DNA of 64,000 bases, taken from the NCBI GenBank assembly GCA_963776375.1, contig CAVZMF010000002.1, forward strand, positions 248,001-312,000, read 5' to 3'. The notes under the pieces are model-generated. The model was not told the origin of the DNA, searched no databases, and saw nothing but the letters and a program-made list of their open reading frames with translations. Each line of letters starts with the position of its first letter. The first letter of the stretch is position 1. A program made the translations under genes and the position numbers. Below, one piece after another: positions 52,080 to 61,829 of the stretch. Origin of the DNA: PALSA-612 sp963776375. Its GTDB lineage: Bacteria > Actinomycetota > Thermoleophilia > Gaiellales > Gaiellaceae.

Positions 52080-54137
52080 CTTCTCCTCGCTCGACCGCCC
52101 CGCGGGCTGGGAGCGGCCGCGCCTCGTCGCCGCGCCCGGAGCGGCTCGAGCGCTCCGTGGACGTCCTGCCCGGCGTCGGGTCGACGATCCAGCGCAAGCT
52201 GGGCAAGCTCGGCCTGCGAGACGGTCGGCGACCTGCTCTGCAGCGCCCCGTTCCGGCACGTCGGCGCGCGCGAGATCTCGAGCCTGTTCGGCGACGACGA
52301 CGGAGGTCGCGATCGAGGTCGAGGTCGAGCGCGATCTCGAAGCGCCGCGGCGCGGCGGGCGGCTCGACGATCGTCGAGGCGACGGTCTCCGACGACACCG
52401 GCTCGATCAAGGCGGTCTGGTTCAACCAGCCCTGGGTCGCCGACCAGCTCCAGCCCGGAAGCCGCGTCCGGCTGATCGGCACCGATCCGCCGCGGCAACT
52501 TCAGCGTCCGCTCCCACGAGCGCGAGGGCGAGCCGCGCACGGAGCCGCTCGTGGCCGTCTACCACGCCGGCGAGGACATCACGCCGAAGAAGCTCCGCGA
52601 GCTCGTCGGCGCGGCACTCGAATCGGTGCGCGACGTGCCCGACCCGCTGCCCGCCGGAGCTGAAGGCGCGACGCGAGCTGCCGCTCAAGGCCGACGCTCT
52701 CGTGGCGCTGCACCGCCCGCGCTCGCGCGGCGGAGGCGGAGCGGGCGCGGGCGCGGCTGGCGTTCGACGAGCTCCTCGTCCTCCAGGTCGGGCTGGCGCG
52801 GCGGCGGGCGGAGCGCGCCGACGACGTCGCGCCGGCGCTCGGCCCGCCCGGCGAGCTCGCCGCCCGCCTGCGGGAGCAGCTGCCCGTTCCGGCTGACCCC
52901 CGACCAGGAGCGGGCCGTCCAGCGAGATCGACGCCGACCTCGAGCGGCCCGTGCCGATGGAGCGGCTGCTCCAGGGCGACGTCGGCTCGGGCAAGACCGT
53001 CGTCGCGCTCTACGCGCTGCTGCGCGCCGTCGAGTCGGGCCGCCTCGGCGCCCTGATGGCGCCGACGGAGACGCTCGCCGAGCAGCACTTCCTCACGCTC
53101 GAGGGCTACTGCTCCGCGCTCGGCGTCAGCGTCGGGCTGCTCGACGAGCTCGGTCGGGAAGCGCGACCGGCAGCGTGCGGCGGGCGCGAGCATCCTCGTC
53201 GGCACGCACGCGCTGATCCAGGAGGGGGTCGACCTGCACGACCTGGCCGTGGCCGTCGTGGACGAGCAGCACCGCTTCGGCGTCGAGCAGCGGCGCGCCC
53301 TCGTCGAGGGCCGCACGCCGCACGTCCTGCACATGACCGCGACGCCGATCCCGCGGACGCTCGCGCTCACCGTCTACGGCGACCTGAACGTGACCGAGAT
53401 CGCGCGCCCACCGGCCGACCGCAAGCCGATCGTCACCGCCTGGGTCGGCGCGGAGCGCTCCTCCGAGGCGTACCGCCGGCTGCGCCGCCATCTCGACGAG
53501 GGCCGGCAGGCGTACGTCGTCTGCCCGCTGATCGAGGAGTCGGAGACGTCCGTCGCGCGCGCGGCCGAGGTGGAGGCCGAGCGGCTCCGCCGCGGCGAGC
53601 TCCAGGGCTACCGCGTCGGGCTTCTTCACGGCCGCCTGCGACCCGCCGAGCGGCGCGAGCTGATGGCGATCGTTCAAGGCGCGGGAGCTCGACGTGCTCG
53701 TGGCGACGACCGTGATCGAGGTCGGCGTCGACGTCCCGAACGCGACGATCATGATCGTCCAGGAGGCCGACCGCTTCGGGCTCGCCCAGCTGCACCAGCT
53801 GCGCGGCCGCGTCGGGCGCGGGGCGGAGCAGTCGTACTGCCTGCTCGTCTCGCGTCCGCAGGAGGAGCTGACCGAGATCGCCCAGCAGCGCTTGCAGGCG
53901 CTCGTGGACACGACCGACGGCTTCGTGCTCGCCGAGAAGGACCTGGAGCTGCGCGGCGCAGGCGAGCTCCTCGGCCGCCGCCAGTCCGGCCTCACGGACT
54001 TCCGCTTCGCCCGCCTCGTCGCGGACCGCCCGCTGCTCGAGCAGGCCCGGGAGGACGCGGCGGCGCTCGTCGACTACGAAGGGCCGCTGGCCGACGAGGC
54101 CGAGCGCGCGTTCGCGGATGCCGAAGCAACCGCGTGA
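52080..54137 (+). pseudogene. recG: ATP-dependent DNA helicase RecG, many frameshifts
   Basis: Branch-migrating helicase of recombination and fork rescue. Segments in order: VDVLPGVGSTIQRKLGKLGL, SAPFRHVGAREISSLFGDD, GGSTIVEATVSDDTGSIKAVWFN (wedge OB domain), AVYHAGEDITPKKLRELV, RLTPDQERAVQ, LLQGDVGSGKTVVALYALL (motif I), PTETLAEQHF, VVDEQHRFGVEQR, MTATPIPRTLALTVYGDL, LLHGRLRPAERRELM, VATTVIEVGVDVPNATIM and LHQLRGRVGRG. At least eight single-base indels are needed to join them, most before 53160, plus one near 53677. The start is not clear. About 680 residues joined; motifs are uncorrupted. Confidence 0.85.
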
Positions 54138-55008
54138 CGCGAGCGCCGCGGGGGTCGCAGTGGCGGTGGCGCTCGCCGAAGAGTACGGCGTGCCTGTCGG
54201 GGAGCCGCATGTCCTCAGCCGGACACAGGCGGTGGTCGTCCAGCTCCCGCCTGCGCCGCTCGTGGCCCGCATCGGCGTCGAGGACGTGTTCGGCCCTCGC
54301 GTGGAGTGGCAGCGTGGTGCCATCGGCCTCTGCAGGCACCTCGCCGCGGCCGGAGCGGCCGTCGTCCGGCCCAGCGATCTCCTCCCATCGGGGCCGCACG
54401 TGCGCGACGGCGCCGTGATCAGCTACTGGGAGTACGTCGAAAGGGGGGAGTCCAGGCGGGTGGATCCACACGATGCCGGGATCTTGCTCCGAGACATCCA
54501 CGAGCTCTCCGCGACGTATGAGGGTGAGCTGTCCGGGTTCTGGCCTCCTCGGGAGGCAATGGCCTTGCTGTCGCATCCGGAGGTGGCTTCCCAGCTCGGC
54601 GAGGACGATCTGACGTTCCTCGCGTCGGTGCTACGGCGACTCCGCGCTGAGCTCCCTGATCGGCCGGTACGCCCGCTGCACGGCGACGCGCACATCTGGA
54701 ACACGCTCCAGGCCCGCGGCGGCGCCGTCTGGTTCGATTTCGACGAGGCGTGTCGCGGACCGCTCGAATGGGACGCGGCGACGATGATCCAGTCCGACTG
54801 GGTTCTCGGCCCGAACGAGGACGTGCGAGCCGCATACCGTGCCGCCTTCGGCGACCGGTTCGATGATGCAGAGCTTGCGCCCTGGGTGGATCTTCGCGTC
54901 CTCCTGATCGTCGAGTGGCTGGCCGTGACGCGACACCGGTACCCCGGCCTGCGTGAACCAGCTGCCGACGCCGGTCTCGACTGGCTCCGCCGCCGGTACC
55001 CGGTCTAG
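54118..55008 (+). CDS. phosphotransferase of the APH (aminoglycoside phosphotransferase-like) family
   Basis: 296 residues, overlapping the recG end by 20 nt. PVRPLHGDAHIWNTL is the catalytic HGDxHxxN loop and WFDFDEACRGPLEWDAA the metal-binding DxD-type motif. The N-lobe is degenerate. Members phosphorylate small molecules of many kinds; aminoglycosides are not implied. Confidence 0.8.
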   Translation: MPKQPRDASAAGVAVAVALAEEYGVPVGEPHVLSRTQAVVVQLPPAPLVARIGVEDVFGPRVEWQRGAIGLCRHLAAAGAAVVRPSDLLPSGPHVRDGAVISYWEYVERGESRRVDPHDAGILLRDIHELSATYEGELSGFWPPREAMALLSHPEVASQLGEDDLTFLASVLRRLRAELPDRPVRPLHGDAHIWNTLQARGGAVWFDFDEACRGPLEWDAATMIQSDWVLGPNEDVRAAYRAAFGDRFDDAELAPWVDLRVLLIVEWLAVTRHRYPGLREPAADAGLDWLRRRYPV

Positions 55009-55038
55009 GGGCCGTCGCGGTACCGGCCAGTCCGGAAA

Positions 55039-55086
55039 TGTCCGGGCTGGCCAGTTGGGGCCTGTCCGGGCTGGCCAGGTGGGGCC
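55039..55086 (+). repeat. 24-bp direct repeat, two units
   Basis: TGTCCGGGCTGGCCAGTTGG plus GGCC (55039-55062) and the same with one T-to-G change (55063-55086). Just upstream CCAGTCCGGA and TCCGGGCTGG form a hairpin. The 210-bp gap here contains no gene. Confidence 0.8.
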
Positions 55087-55185
55087 TGACCCCGCCCTGA
55101 CCCCGCCCTGACCCCGCCCTGGCCCCGCCCTGGCCCCGCCCTGGCCCTGCTCTGACCCGCGCCTGACCCCGGCCTGGCACCGCAT
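55087..55185 (+). repeat. 11-bp tandem array, nine units
   Basis: TGACCCCGCCC occurs three times exactly, then TGGCCCCGCCC twice, then four increasingly diverged units to TGGCACCGCAT. One helical turn per unit. It ends 22 bp before the -10 of rsmD. Confidence 0.85.
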
Positions 55186-55207
55186 TTGGCACAGGTCCTG
55201 ACGGGAC

Positions 55208-55219
55208 TAGGCTGAGGCG
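55208..55219 (+). promoter_or_regulatory. leaderless -10 before rsmD
   Basis: TAGGCT, 6 nt, ATG 55220. Confidence 0.5.
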
Positions 55220-55749
55220 ATGCGGATCATCGCCGGCAGCCACAGGGGGACGCGGATTTTCGCGCCGAAGGGCCGCGACACGAGGCCGACGGGCGATCGC
55301 GTCCGCGAGGCTGCCTTCAACCTGATCGGGCCGGTCGAGGGCGCGGCCGTGCTCGACCTCTACGCCGGCTCGGGCGCGATGGGGCTCGAGGCGCTCTCCC
55401 GCGGCGCCGCCTCGGCCGTCTTCGTGGAGTCCGACCGCGACGCCTGCGGCACGATCCGCCGCAACCTCGACAAGCTCGGCCTCGCGGGCGCCGAGATCGC
55501 CTGCACGGACGTGCTCCGGTTTCTGGCCGCTGAACGGCGCCGCTTCGACCTGATCCTGGTCGATCCGCCGTACGACGTGGTTGAATCCGTCGCCGTGCGG
55601 CTCGCGCTCTACCTCCCGGCCGTCCTGGCCGAGCACGGCCTCGTCGCCCTCGAGTCGTCCTCGCGCCTCGAGCCGGAGCTCCTGCCGCTGGAGATCCGCA
55701 CGAGCCGCCGCTACGGCTCCGCCCGCGTCACGCTCTTCGAGGCGGCGGC

Positions 55750-55753
<4 letters not shown>
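55220..55753 (+). CDS. rsmD: 16S rRNA (guanine(966)-N2)-methyltransferase
   Basis: 177 residues. MRIIAGSHRGTRI, TRPTGDRVREAAFNLIG, VLDLYAGSGAMGLEALSRGA (SAM motif) and LILVDPPYD (catalytic NPPY-like motif) identify RsmD. The next gene, coaD, overlaps its stop, the usual rsmD-coaD pairing. Confidence 0.94.
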
Positions 55754-56286
<533 letters not shown>

Positions 56287-56289
<3 letters not shown>

Positions 56290-56298
56290 ACTGGGCGC
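56287..56298 (+). promoter_or_regulatory. leaderless -10 before the coiled-coil gene
   Basis: TAGACT, 6 nt, ATG 56299. It overlaps the coaD stop. Confidence 0.5.
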
Positions 56299-56799
56299 AT
56301 GGACGTACTCGTTTTCATCGACAAGCTCGACGACCTGGTGCACAACGCCAAGGCCGTACCGCTCACCGACCAGGTGCGTATCGATCGTGACGAGATCTAC
56401 GAGATCCTCGACCAGATGCGCGCCACGATCCCGGACGAGATCAAGCAGGCCCGCTGGATCGTCAAGGAACGTCAAGAGATGCTCGCCGAGGCCAAGCGGG
56501 AGTGCGACCGGATGCTCGGAGAGGCGCGCGAACAGGCGATTCGCGAGGCCTCGCAGACCGAGATCGTCAAGCTCGCCGAGCGGCAGGCGCAGGAGCTCAT
56601 CGACGACGCGCGTCGTCAGGCCCGTGAGACGAAGCTCGAGATGGAGGACTGGGCCGACAGCATCCTGTCGACGCTCGAGGTCAACCTGGAGAAGTTCCTG
56701 ACCGCCGTCCGCCGGGGCCGCGAGCGTCTGCACGAGCGCTCGCAGGAGACCGTCGTCGCGGGTGTCGCGGCCGGCTCCGAGAACGAGCACCACGAGTAG
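56299..56799 (+). CDS. coiled-coil protein, SepIVA/DivIVA-like
   Basis: 166 residues. MDVLVFIDKLDDLVHNAKAVPLTDQVRIDRDEIYEILDQMRATIPDEIKQARWI is followed by a long coiled coil (ERQEMLAEAKRECDRMLGEAREQ...) and a helical C-terminus. This matches the actinobacterial family that includes mycobacterial SepIVA, involved in septation and polar growth. The role here is by family only. Confidence 0.75.
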   Translation: MDVLVFIDKLDDLVHNAKAVPLTDQVRIDRDEIYEILDQMRATIPDEIKQARWIVKERQEMLAEAKRECDRMLGEAREQAIREASQTEIVKLAERQAQELIDDARRQARETKLEMEDWADSILSTLEVNLEKFLTAVRRGRERLHERSQETVVAGVAAGSENEHHE

Positions 56800-56812
56800 C
56801 CCCCGGTTCGCC

Positions 56813-57643
56813 GTGAGCGAGAGGCCCGGGCTGCGCTTCGGCCGTGTGGCCGAAGAGTACGAGCGAGTGCGCCCGACGTATCCCGCTGCTCTCGTCGACG
56901 AGGCCTGCTCGCTCGCGGGCTTGCGATCCGGGGACACGGTCGTCGAGATCGGCTGCGGCACCGGCAAGCTGACACGGGCACTGGTCGAGCGTGGCCTGCG
57001 CGTCGAGGCCGTCGAGCCGGACGCGGAGCTGATCGAGGTGGCGCGCGGCATCGTGCCCGAAGGGTCGGTGCGCTTTCACGTCGGGAGCTTCGAGGAGGTC
57101 TACCTGCCTTCCGGCCCCTTCCCGACCGTCTTCGCGGCCACCAGCTTCCACTGGATCGATCCGGCGGTCGGCTGGCAGAAGGTCGCCGGCCTGCTCCAGC
57201 CCCGTGGCACGTTCGCGCTGCTCTCCCACACCGGCGGGCCTCGAGACGAGCTCGACTGGGAGCTGATTCGCGTCTGGCACGACGTCGTGCCGGGCTCCGA
57301 GGAGCGCTGGACGCCTCTCGACGAGGAGACGCTGTGGCACGGGGTCGAGAGCCGCCTGGGCAACGTCTCGGAGCTCTGGTCGTGGCTCACGTACCACGAC
57401 CTGACGAGATCGGAGGCCGCAGAGCTGTTCACGGACGTCGCGGTCGCGCGGGAGTCGTCGGAAGTCGACGTGTCCACGGAGGACTATCTGGCACGGATGC
57501 GTACGTCGAACTACTATCTCCACCTCTCGCCGGAGGATCAGCGGCGTCTGGACGAGGGGCTCGCGGCGGTCCTCGACGCCCACGGCGGGACATACCGGAA
57601 CCGGACCGACGCCGTTCTGGTCACCGCGCGCCGCGCAGGCTAG
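56813..57643 (+). CDS. class I SAM-dependent methyltransferase
   Basis: 276 residues from GTG 56813. FGRVAEEYERVRPTYPAALVDEAC, TVVEIGCGTGKLTRALVERGLRVEAVEPD (SAM motifs I and II) and FAATSFHWIDPAVGWQKVAGLLQPRGTFALL are those of small-molecule methyltransferases (PF08241-like). Substrate unknown. Confidence 0.82.
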   Translation: MSERPGLRFGRVAEEYERVRPTYPAALVDEACSLAGLRSGDTVVEIGCGTGKLTRALVERGLRVEAVEPDAELIEVARGIVPEGSVRFHVGSFEEVYLPSGPFPTVFAATSFHWIDPAVGWQKVAGLLQPRGTFALLSHTGGPRDELDWELIRVWHDVVPGSEERWTPLDEETLWHGVESRLGNVSELWSWLTYHDLTRSEAAELFTDVAVARESSEVDVSTEDYLARMRTSNYYLHLSPEDQRRLDEGLAAVLDAHGGTYRNRTDAVLVTARRAG

Positions 57644-57723
57644 TCGCGCCACGGCCCGAAGAAGTACGCCAGCAGCACCGCAGCGAAGACGATCCCTGCG
57701 GCGATCTCGATCGCCTCGAGCAC
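57640..57723 (-). CDS. possible 27-residue membrane peptide
   Basis: GTG 57723 reads MLEAIEIAAGIVFAAVLLAY and ends FFGPWRD. One hydrophobic helix with a charged end; the stop overlaps the convergent methyltransferase stop. Small tails like FGPWRD look real, but support is weak. Confidence 0.35.
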   Translation of the reverse strand: MLEAIEIAAGIVFAAVLLAYFFGPWRD

Positions 57724-57808
57724 GGCCTTAGCTTGACGTTCCGGGTCGGTCGGAGGTAGTTTCGAGCCAGCTCTCCACCTTGTTCGGCGGCCAACGGAGG
57801 AGACCAGG

Positions 57809-60049
57809 GTGAATATCAAGGGCAAGGCGATCGGCGTGCACCACAATCTCGCCTCGCGCGCCGCCGCCTGGAGTGGAGCGCACTGGAAGCGGGCCACGTT
57901 CGGCTGGCTGGCCTTCGTGGCGGCCGCAGTGCTCCTGGGCACCGCATCCGGCTCGACCACGTTGAAGCAGGAGGACACGGCCTCGGGCGAGGCGGCGAAG
58001 GCCGAGCACATCCTCGCGGACGCCGGCTTCAAGCGCCCGGCAACGGAGAGCGTGCTCGTCCAGTCGAAGACCCTGACAAGCGCCGACAGCGGCTTCTCGG
58101 TCGTCGTCGGCGAGGTGATCAAGGCGGTCTCGGCCTCCCCGGCAGTGGACGAGAAGTCCGTCCAGAACCCCCTGCTCTCGGCCACTCAGGTGTCGAAGGA
58201 CAAGCACTCGGCCCTTGTGCAGTTCGACATCAAGGGCGACCAGGACGACGCCAAGGGGAAAGTCCAGCCGATCGTCGACGCCGTGGCGAAGGTACAGCAG
58301 ACGTATCCGGACTTCCTCGTCGAGGAGTTCGGCTTCGCGAGCGCCAACCATGTCATCGACAAGACGCTGAACGAGGACTTCACGCGGGCCGAGGCGCTGT
58401 CGATCCCGATCACGCTGATCATCCTGATCCTCGCGTTCGGGTCGCTGGTGGCGGCAGGAGTCCCTGTGCTGCTCGCCTTCACCGCCGTCCTTGGTGCCAT
58501 CGGCCTCAACGAGTTGCTCAGCCACGTGCTGCCGACCTCGGACGTGACCCGCTCCGTGATCCTCCTCGTCGGCATGGCGGTCGGCGTCGACTACTCGCTC
58601 TTCTACCTCCGGCGCGAGCGGGAGGAGCGGAGAAAGGGAAGGGACCCCCACCACGCCCTGCTGCGGGCTGCCGGCACCTCCGGGCAGGCGGTGCTGATCT
58701 CCGGCGTCACCGTGCTGATCGCAATGGCCGGGATGCTCTTCGCCGGCAACACGGTGTTCACCTCGATCGGCCTCGGCACGATGATCGTCGTCTTCGTCGC
58801 CATCGTCGGCTCCCTCAGCGTGCTACCCGCCGTGCTGTACAAGCTCGGCGACCGGATCGAGAAGGGCCGCGTCCCCTTCATTCGCCGAGGGCGGGCGAAC
58901 GGCGAGTCGCGGTTCTGGGGCGCGATCCTCACACCGGTGCTAGGGCACCCGTGGGTCTCGATGCTGCTCAGCGCCGGAGCACTTCTGGCGCTGGCCGTGC
59001 CCGTCCTCGGGATGCACACGAAGCTGCCGAGCTTCACCGACCTGCCCAAGAGCCTGGCGATCGTCGGCACCTACGAGCGCGTCCAGAAAGCATTCCCGGG
59101 CTCGCAGACGCCGGCCGAGGTCGTCGTGCGCGGCAAGGACGTGACGACGCCGGCCTACGCCGTCGCCTACAACCAGTTCCGGAAGACCGCACTCTTCACC
59201 GGCGAGTTCTTCAAGCCCTTCCACGTCTTCGTCAACCCGGACAAGACCGTCGCGCGCGTCGAGTTCGCGATCGCGGGCAACGGCGACGACGAGACCTCTC
59301 AGCACGCGCTGCAAACTCTGCGGAAGTCCGTGATTCCACCGATCGCCGCGACCATTCCGGAGGCGACGATCGCGGTCACGGGCGAGACGGCCGGCACCCA
59401 CGACTTCAACGAGCTGATGAAGGAGCGCGCGCCCTTCGTCTTCGCGTTCGTGCTCGGGCTCGCCTTCGTGCTCTTGCTGCTGACCTTCCGTTCGATCGTC
59501 ATCCCCGCCACGGCGATCGTGCTCAACCTGCTCTCGGTCGGCGCTGCGTACGGGATCCTGATCATGGTCTTCCAGTGGGGCCATCTCGAGGGCCTGCTCG
59601 ACTTCCGGTCGAACGGCGCGATCACGTCCTGGCTGCCGCTGTTCCTGTTCGTGATCCTCTTCGGCCTGTCGATGGACTACCACGTCTTCATCGTCAGCCG
59701 GATCAGGGAGCTCTTCGACCGCGGGATGCCGACCGAGCAGGCGGTCGAACGAGGCATCAAGACGACGGCCGGCACGGTCACGAGCGCGGCGATCGTCATG
59801 GTCGCGGTGTTCGCGATCTTCGGCAGCCTGCGAGAGCTCGACATCAAGCAGATGGGGTTCGGGCTGGCCATCGCGGTCCTGATCGACGCGACGGTCATCC
59901 GCGGAGTGCTGCTGCCGTCGACGATGAAGGTGCTCGGCGAGTGGAACTGGTACCTGCCGCACTGGCTCGAGTGGCTGCCCAGCCTCGCGTCCGAAGGCTC
60001 GTTCGAGGACGACGAGGAGGCTGTCGAGGCTACTCCTGCCCCCGGATGA
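57809..60049 (+). CDS. MMPL/RND-superfamily membrane transporter
   Basis: 746 residues; GTG 57809 follows GGAGGAG. Twelve helices in two halves, each with a large extracytoplasmic loop. GMAVGVDYSLFYLRREREER (first half) and FGLSMDYHVFIVSRIRELFDRG (second half) hold the Asp-Tyr pairs of the proton relay in MmpL proteins. Members export lipids or hydrophobic compounds. No adjacent regulator or lipid-synthesis cluster. Confidence 0.92.
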   Translation: MNIKGKAIGVHHNLASRAAAWSGAHWKRATFGWLAFVAAAVLLGTASGSTTLKQEDTASGEAAKAEHILADAGFKRPATESVLVQSKTLTSADSGFSVVVGEVIKAVSASPAVDEKSVQNPLLSATQVSKDKHSALVQFDIKGDQDDAKGKVQPIVDAVAKVQQTYPDFLVEEFGFASANHVIDKTLNEDFTRAEALSIPITLIILILAFGSLVAAGVPVLLAFTAVLGAIGLNELLSHVLPTSDVTRSVILLVGMAVGVDYSLFYLRREREERRKGRDPHHALLRAAGTSGQAVLISGVTVLIAMAGMLFAGNTVFTSIGLGTMIVVFVAIVGSLSVLPAVLYKLGDRIEKGRVPFIRRGRANGESRFWGAILTPVLGHPWVSMLLSAGALLALAVPVLGMHTKLPSFTDLPKSLAIVGTYERVQKAFPGSQTPAEVVVRGKDVTTPAYAVAYNQFRKTALFTGEFFKPFHVFVNPDKTVARVEFAIAGNGDDETSQHALQTLRKSVIPPIAATIPEATIAVTGETAGTHDFNELMKERAPFVFAFVLGLAFVLLLLTFRSIVIPATAIVLNLLSVGAAYGILIMVFQWGHLEGLLDFRSNGAITSWLPLFLFVILFGLSMDYHVFIVSRIRELFDRGMPTEQAVERGIKTTAGTVTSAAIVMVAVFAIFGSLRELDIKQMGFGLAIAVLIDATVIRGVLLPSTMKVLGEWNWYLPHWLEWLPSLASEGSFEDDEEAVEATPAPG

Positions 60050-60050
60050 C

Positions 60051-60362
60051 CTAGCCGTACCCGAGCTCGTCGAGTTCGCGCTCGTCCATGCCGAAGTAGT
60101 GGCCGAGCTCGTGCAGGACGGTGATCCGGATCTCCCGCTCGAGCTCGTCGCGGTCCGGGAACTCGTCCTCGAGCGGGAGGCGGTAGATCGCGATCGTCAC
60201 CGGCATGTACGGGTCCTCTCGGCAGATGCCGAAGAGATCGGGGTCGTCGGGATCCTCGTCCTCGACGACGACGGCCACGTTCTCGAGCTTCGCGGCGATC
60301 GGAGCGGGAAGCGCGTCGAGTGCACGACGGACGGTCTCCTCGAAGGCTCGCCGGCTCGTCAT
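60051..60362 (-). CDS. small zincin-type metallopeptidase (PF06262-like)
   Basis: 103 residues. FEETVRRALDALP, IAIYRLPLEDEFPDRDELEREIRITVLHELGHYFGMDERELDELGYG: the HELGH zinc motif near the C-terminus and the ELxELGY end are typical of this small actinobacterial family. Substrate unknown. It converges on the MMPL gene, with only 1 nt between the ends. Confidence 0.88.
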   Translation of the reverse strand: MTSRRAFEETVRRALDALPAPIAAKLENVAVVVEDEDPDDPDLFGICREDPYMPVTIAIYRLPLEDEFPDRDELEREIRITVLHELGHYFGMDERELDELGYG

Positions 60363-60520
60363 GCATAGGCCCCGAGCACGGCGGCGACCGCGCCGCTGGC
60401 GCCGCTGTTCGGAAGCTCGCCTCCTGCAGCGAGGCGAAGTGCAGCGTCACGAACGCCTGCCGGCGGAACCAGGCACGGGCCGGAGACAGGAGCACGCATG
60501 GAGCCTAGGGTACGAGGTGC
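60363..60520. other. 158-bp gap, no firm gene
   Basis: On the minus strand TAGGCT is followed 6 nt later by GTG 60495, and an ATG frame 60499-60359 ends in ATGA over the peptidase start. Either could be a tiny leader frame, but neither product resembles anything I know. Confidence 0.3.
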
Positions 60521-61150
60521 CTAGAGTTCGGCGAGCGGCTCGTCGACGCCGGCCTCGGAGAGCAGGTCCCGTAGCCGGCGTAAGCCCGTGAACATGCGGC
60601 TCTTGATCGTCCCCAGCGGGACGCTGAGGCGTTCGGCCAGCTCCGACTGCGTCAGCCCGCCGTAGTACGCGAGCTCGAGCGCCTCGCGCTGCTCGTCGGG
60701 AAGCTGCCGCAGTGCTTCCTGGACGATGCGGCGGCGGTCGGTCAGCTCGATCTCCTCGTCGGCGGCGAGGCCGCGCTCGTCGGGCTCCTCCGTCCCCTCG
60801 AGCGGTGCGGCGCGGCGTCGCTCCTCGCGGCGGACGACGTCGACGGCGCGGCGGTGGACGAGCGTCAGGATCCAGGTGCTCGGCTTGGCGCGGTCGGCGC
60901 GGAAGGAGCCGGCCGTCCGCCACACGGTCAGGAAAGCCTCCTGTACGGCGTCCTCGGCCAGGGCCTGGTCGCGGACGATGCGCAGGGCGAGGCCGTATGC
61001 GACGCGGCTGTACCGGTCGTAGATCCGGGCGAGAGCCTCCTCGTCCTCCCGCGCGGCCAGCGCCAGCAGTGCCTCGTCCGGGAAGTCCGAGTAGTCGCGT
61101 GGCGACGTTCGCCGGGCGCCGCCGGGGAAGGCCCTGAGGTTCACGCTCAC
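60521..61150 (-). CDS. ECF sigma factor, SigK-like
   Basis: 209 residues from GTG 61150, overlapping the anti-sigma stop. Region 2: EALLALAAREDEEALARIYDRYSRVAYGLALRIVRDQALAEDAVQEAFLTVWRTAGSF. Region 4: EALRQLPDEQREALELAYYGGLTQSELAERLSVPLGTIKSRMFTGLRRL. The anti-sigma-first order is opposite to the pair at 15214. Confidence 0.92.
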   Translation of the reverse strand: MSVNLRAFPGGARRTSPRDYSDFPDEALLALAAREDEEALARIYDRYSRVAYGLALRIVRDQALAEDAVQEAFLTVWRTAGSFRADRAKPSTWILTLVHRRAVDVVRREERRRAAPLEGTEEPDERGLAADEEIELTDRRRIVQEALRQLPDEQREALELAYYGGLTQSELAERLSVPLGTIKSRMFTGLRRLRDLLSEAGVDEPLAEL

Positions 61151-61828
61151 AGCGGCCGGGAGACTCCGATGATCGTCGTGGGGTGGTCCTTGCGGCCGCC
61201 CGAGCGCTCCAGCGAGAGCCCGACCTGCGAGCCCTTCGGCACCCGCCGCGCCAGCAGGACTGGCGAGCCGCTCGCGCCCCGGCTGAACAGCCCGGCCGGC
61301 CGGACGGACTTGCCGTCGAGCACCCAGAGCTCGTAGCGTCTTGCCCCTGGGCGCGCGAGACAGGCCCGAGACGACGACGGCGCGGCCGTCCGGAGCGACG
61401 ACGACCTCGCTCGCGGTGCCCAGCGGCGTGCGCTGCGAGGCGGTGTTCGAGAGCACGGCGAGCGCGGCGTTCTTCGTGTCCAGCGAGCTGGAGAGGCTCG
61501 ACGCCCAGACGGCGAGCACGATCGCGGCTGCCGCCGCCACGACCGCCACGGTCGCGACCGCCGGCAGCGCCACGCGGCGCCGTAGCGGGACGACGTTCGA
61601 GGCCTTCTCGTCGTGGACGCGCTGAAGCACCCGCTCGCGGAGCGCCGGCGGAGGCGCGGGGCCTTCGGGCACGTAGGCGAGCGCCGCCGCGGCGTCGCGG
61701 AGGCTTTCGAGCTCCTCCCGGCACCGTTCGCAGCCCGCGAGGTGCTCCTCGAACTCGCGCCGCTCGGATTCGTCGAGAGCGTCCAAGGCGTACGCCGCTA
61801 CGAGGTCGTGGACGAGATCCTGCTCCAC
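61147..61828 (-). pseudogene. RskA-like anti-sigma factor with zinc finger, one frameshift
   Basis: GTG 61828; TAAGAT lies 8 nt upstream. Residues 1-50 form a zinc anti-sigma domain (YALDALDESERREFEEHLAGCERCREEL, with HxxxCxxC). One membrane helix follows at about 88-108 (ALPAVATVAVVAAAAAIVLAV), then an extracellular RskA-type domain (TASEVVVAPDGRAVVVSGL). Near 61335 the frame slips by one base; in the next frame LWVLDGKSVRPAGLFS and TTIIGVSRPL end at TGA 61147. It holds the sigma factor encoded just downstream. Confidence 0.85.
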
Positions 61829-61829
61829 G

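Noticed and set aside
59677..60495. Long minus-strand open frame across the small metallopeptidase and the end of the MMPL gene
   Set aside because: It runs antisense or out of frame to two clear genes and its translation is low-complexity Arg/Ser-rich, typical of GC-rich shadow frames.
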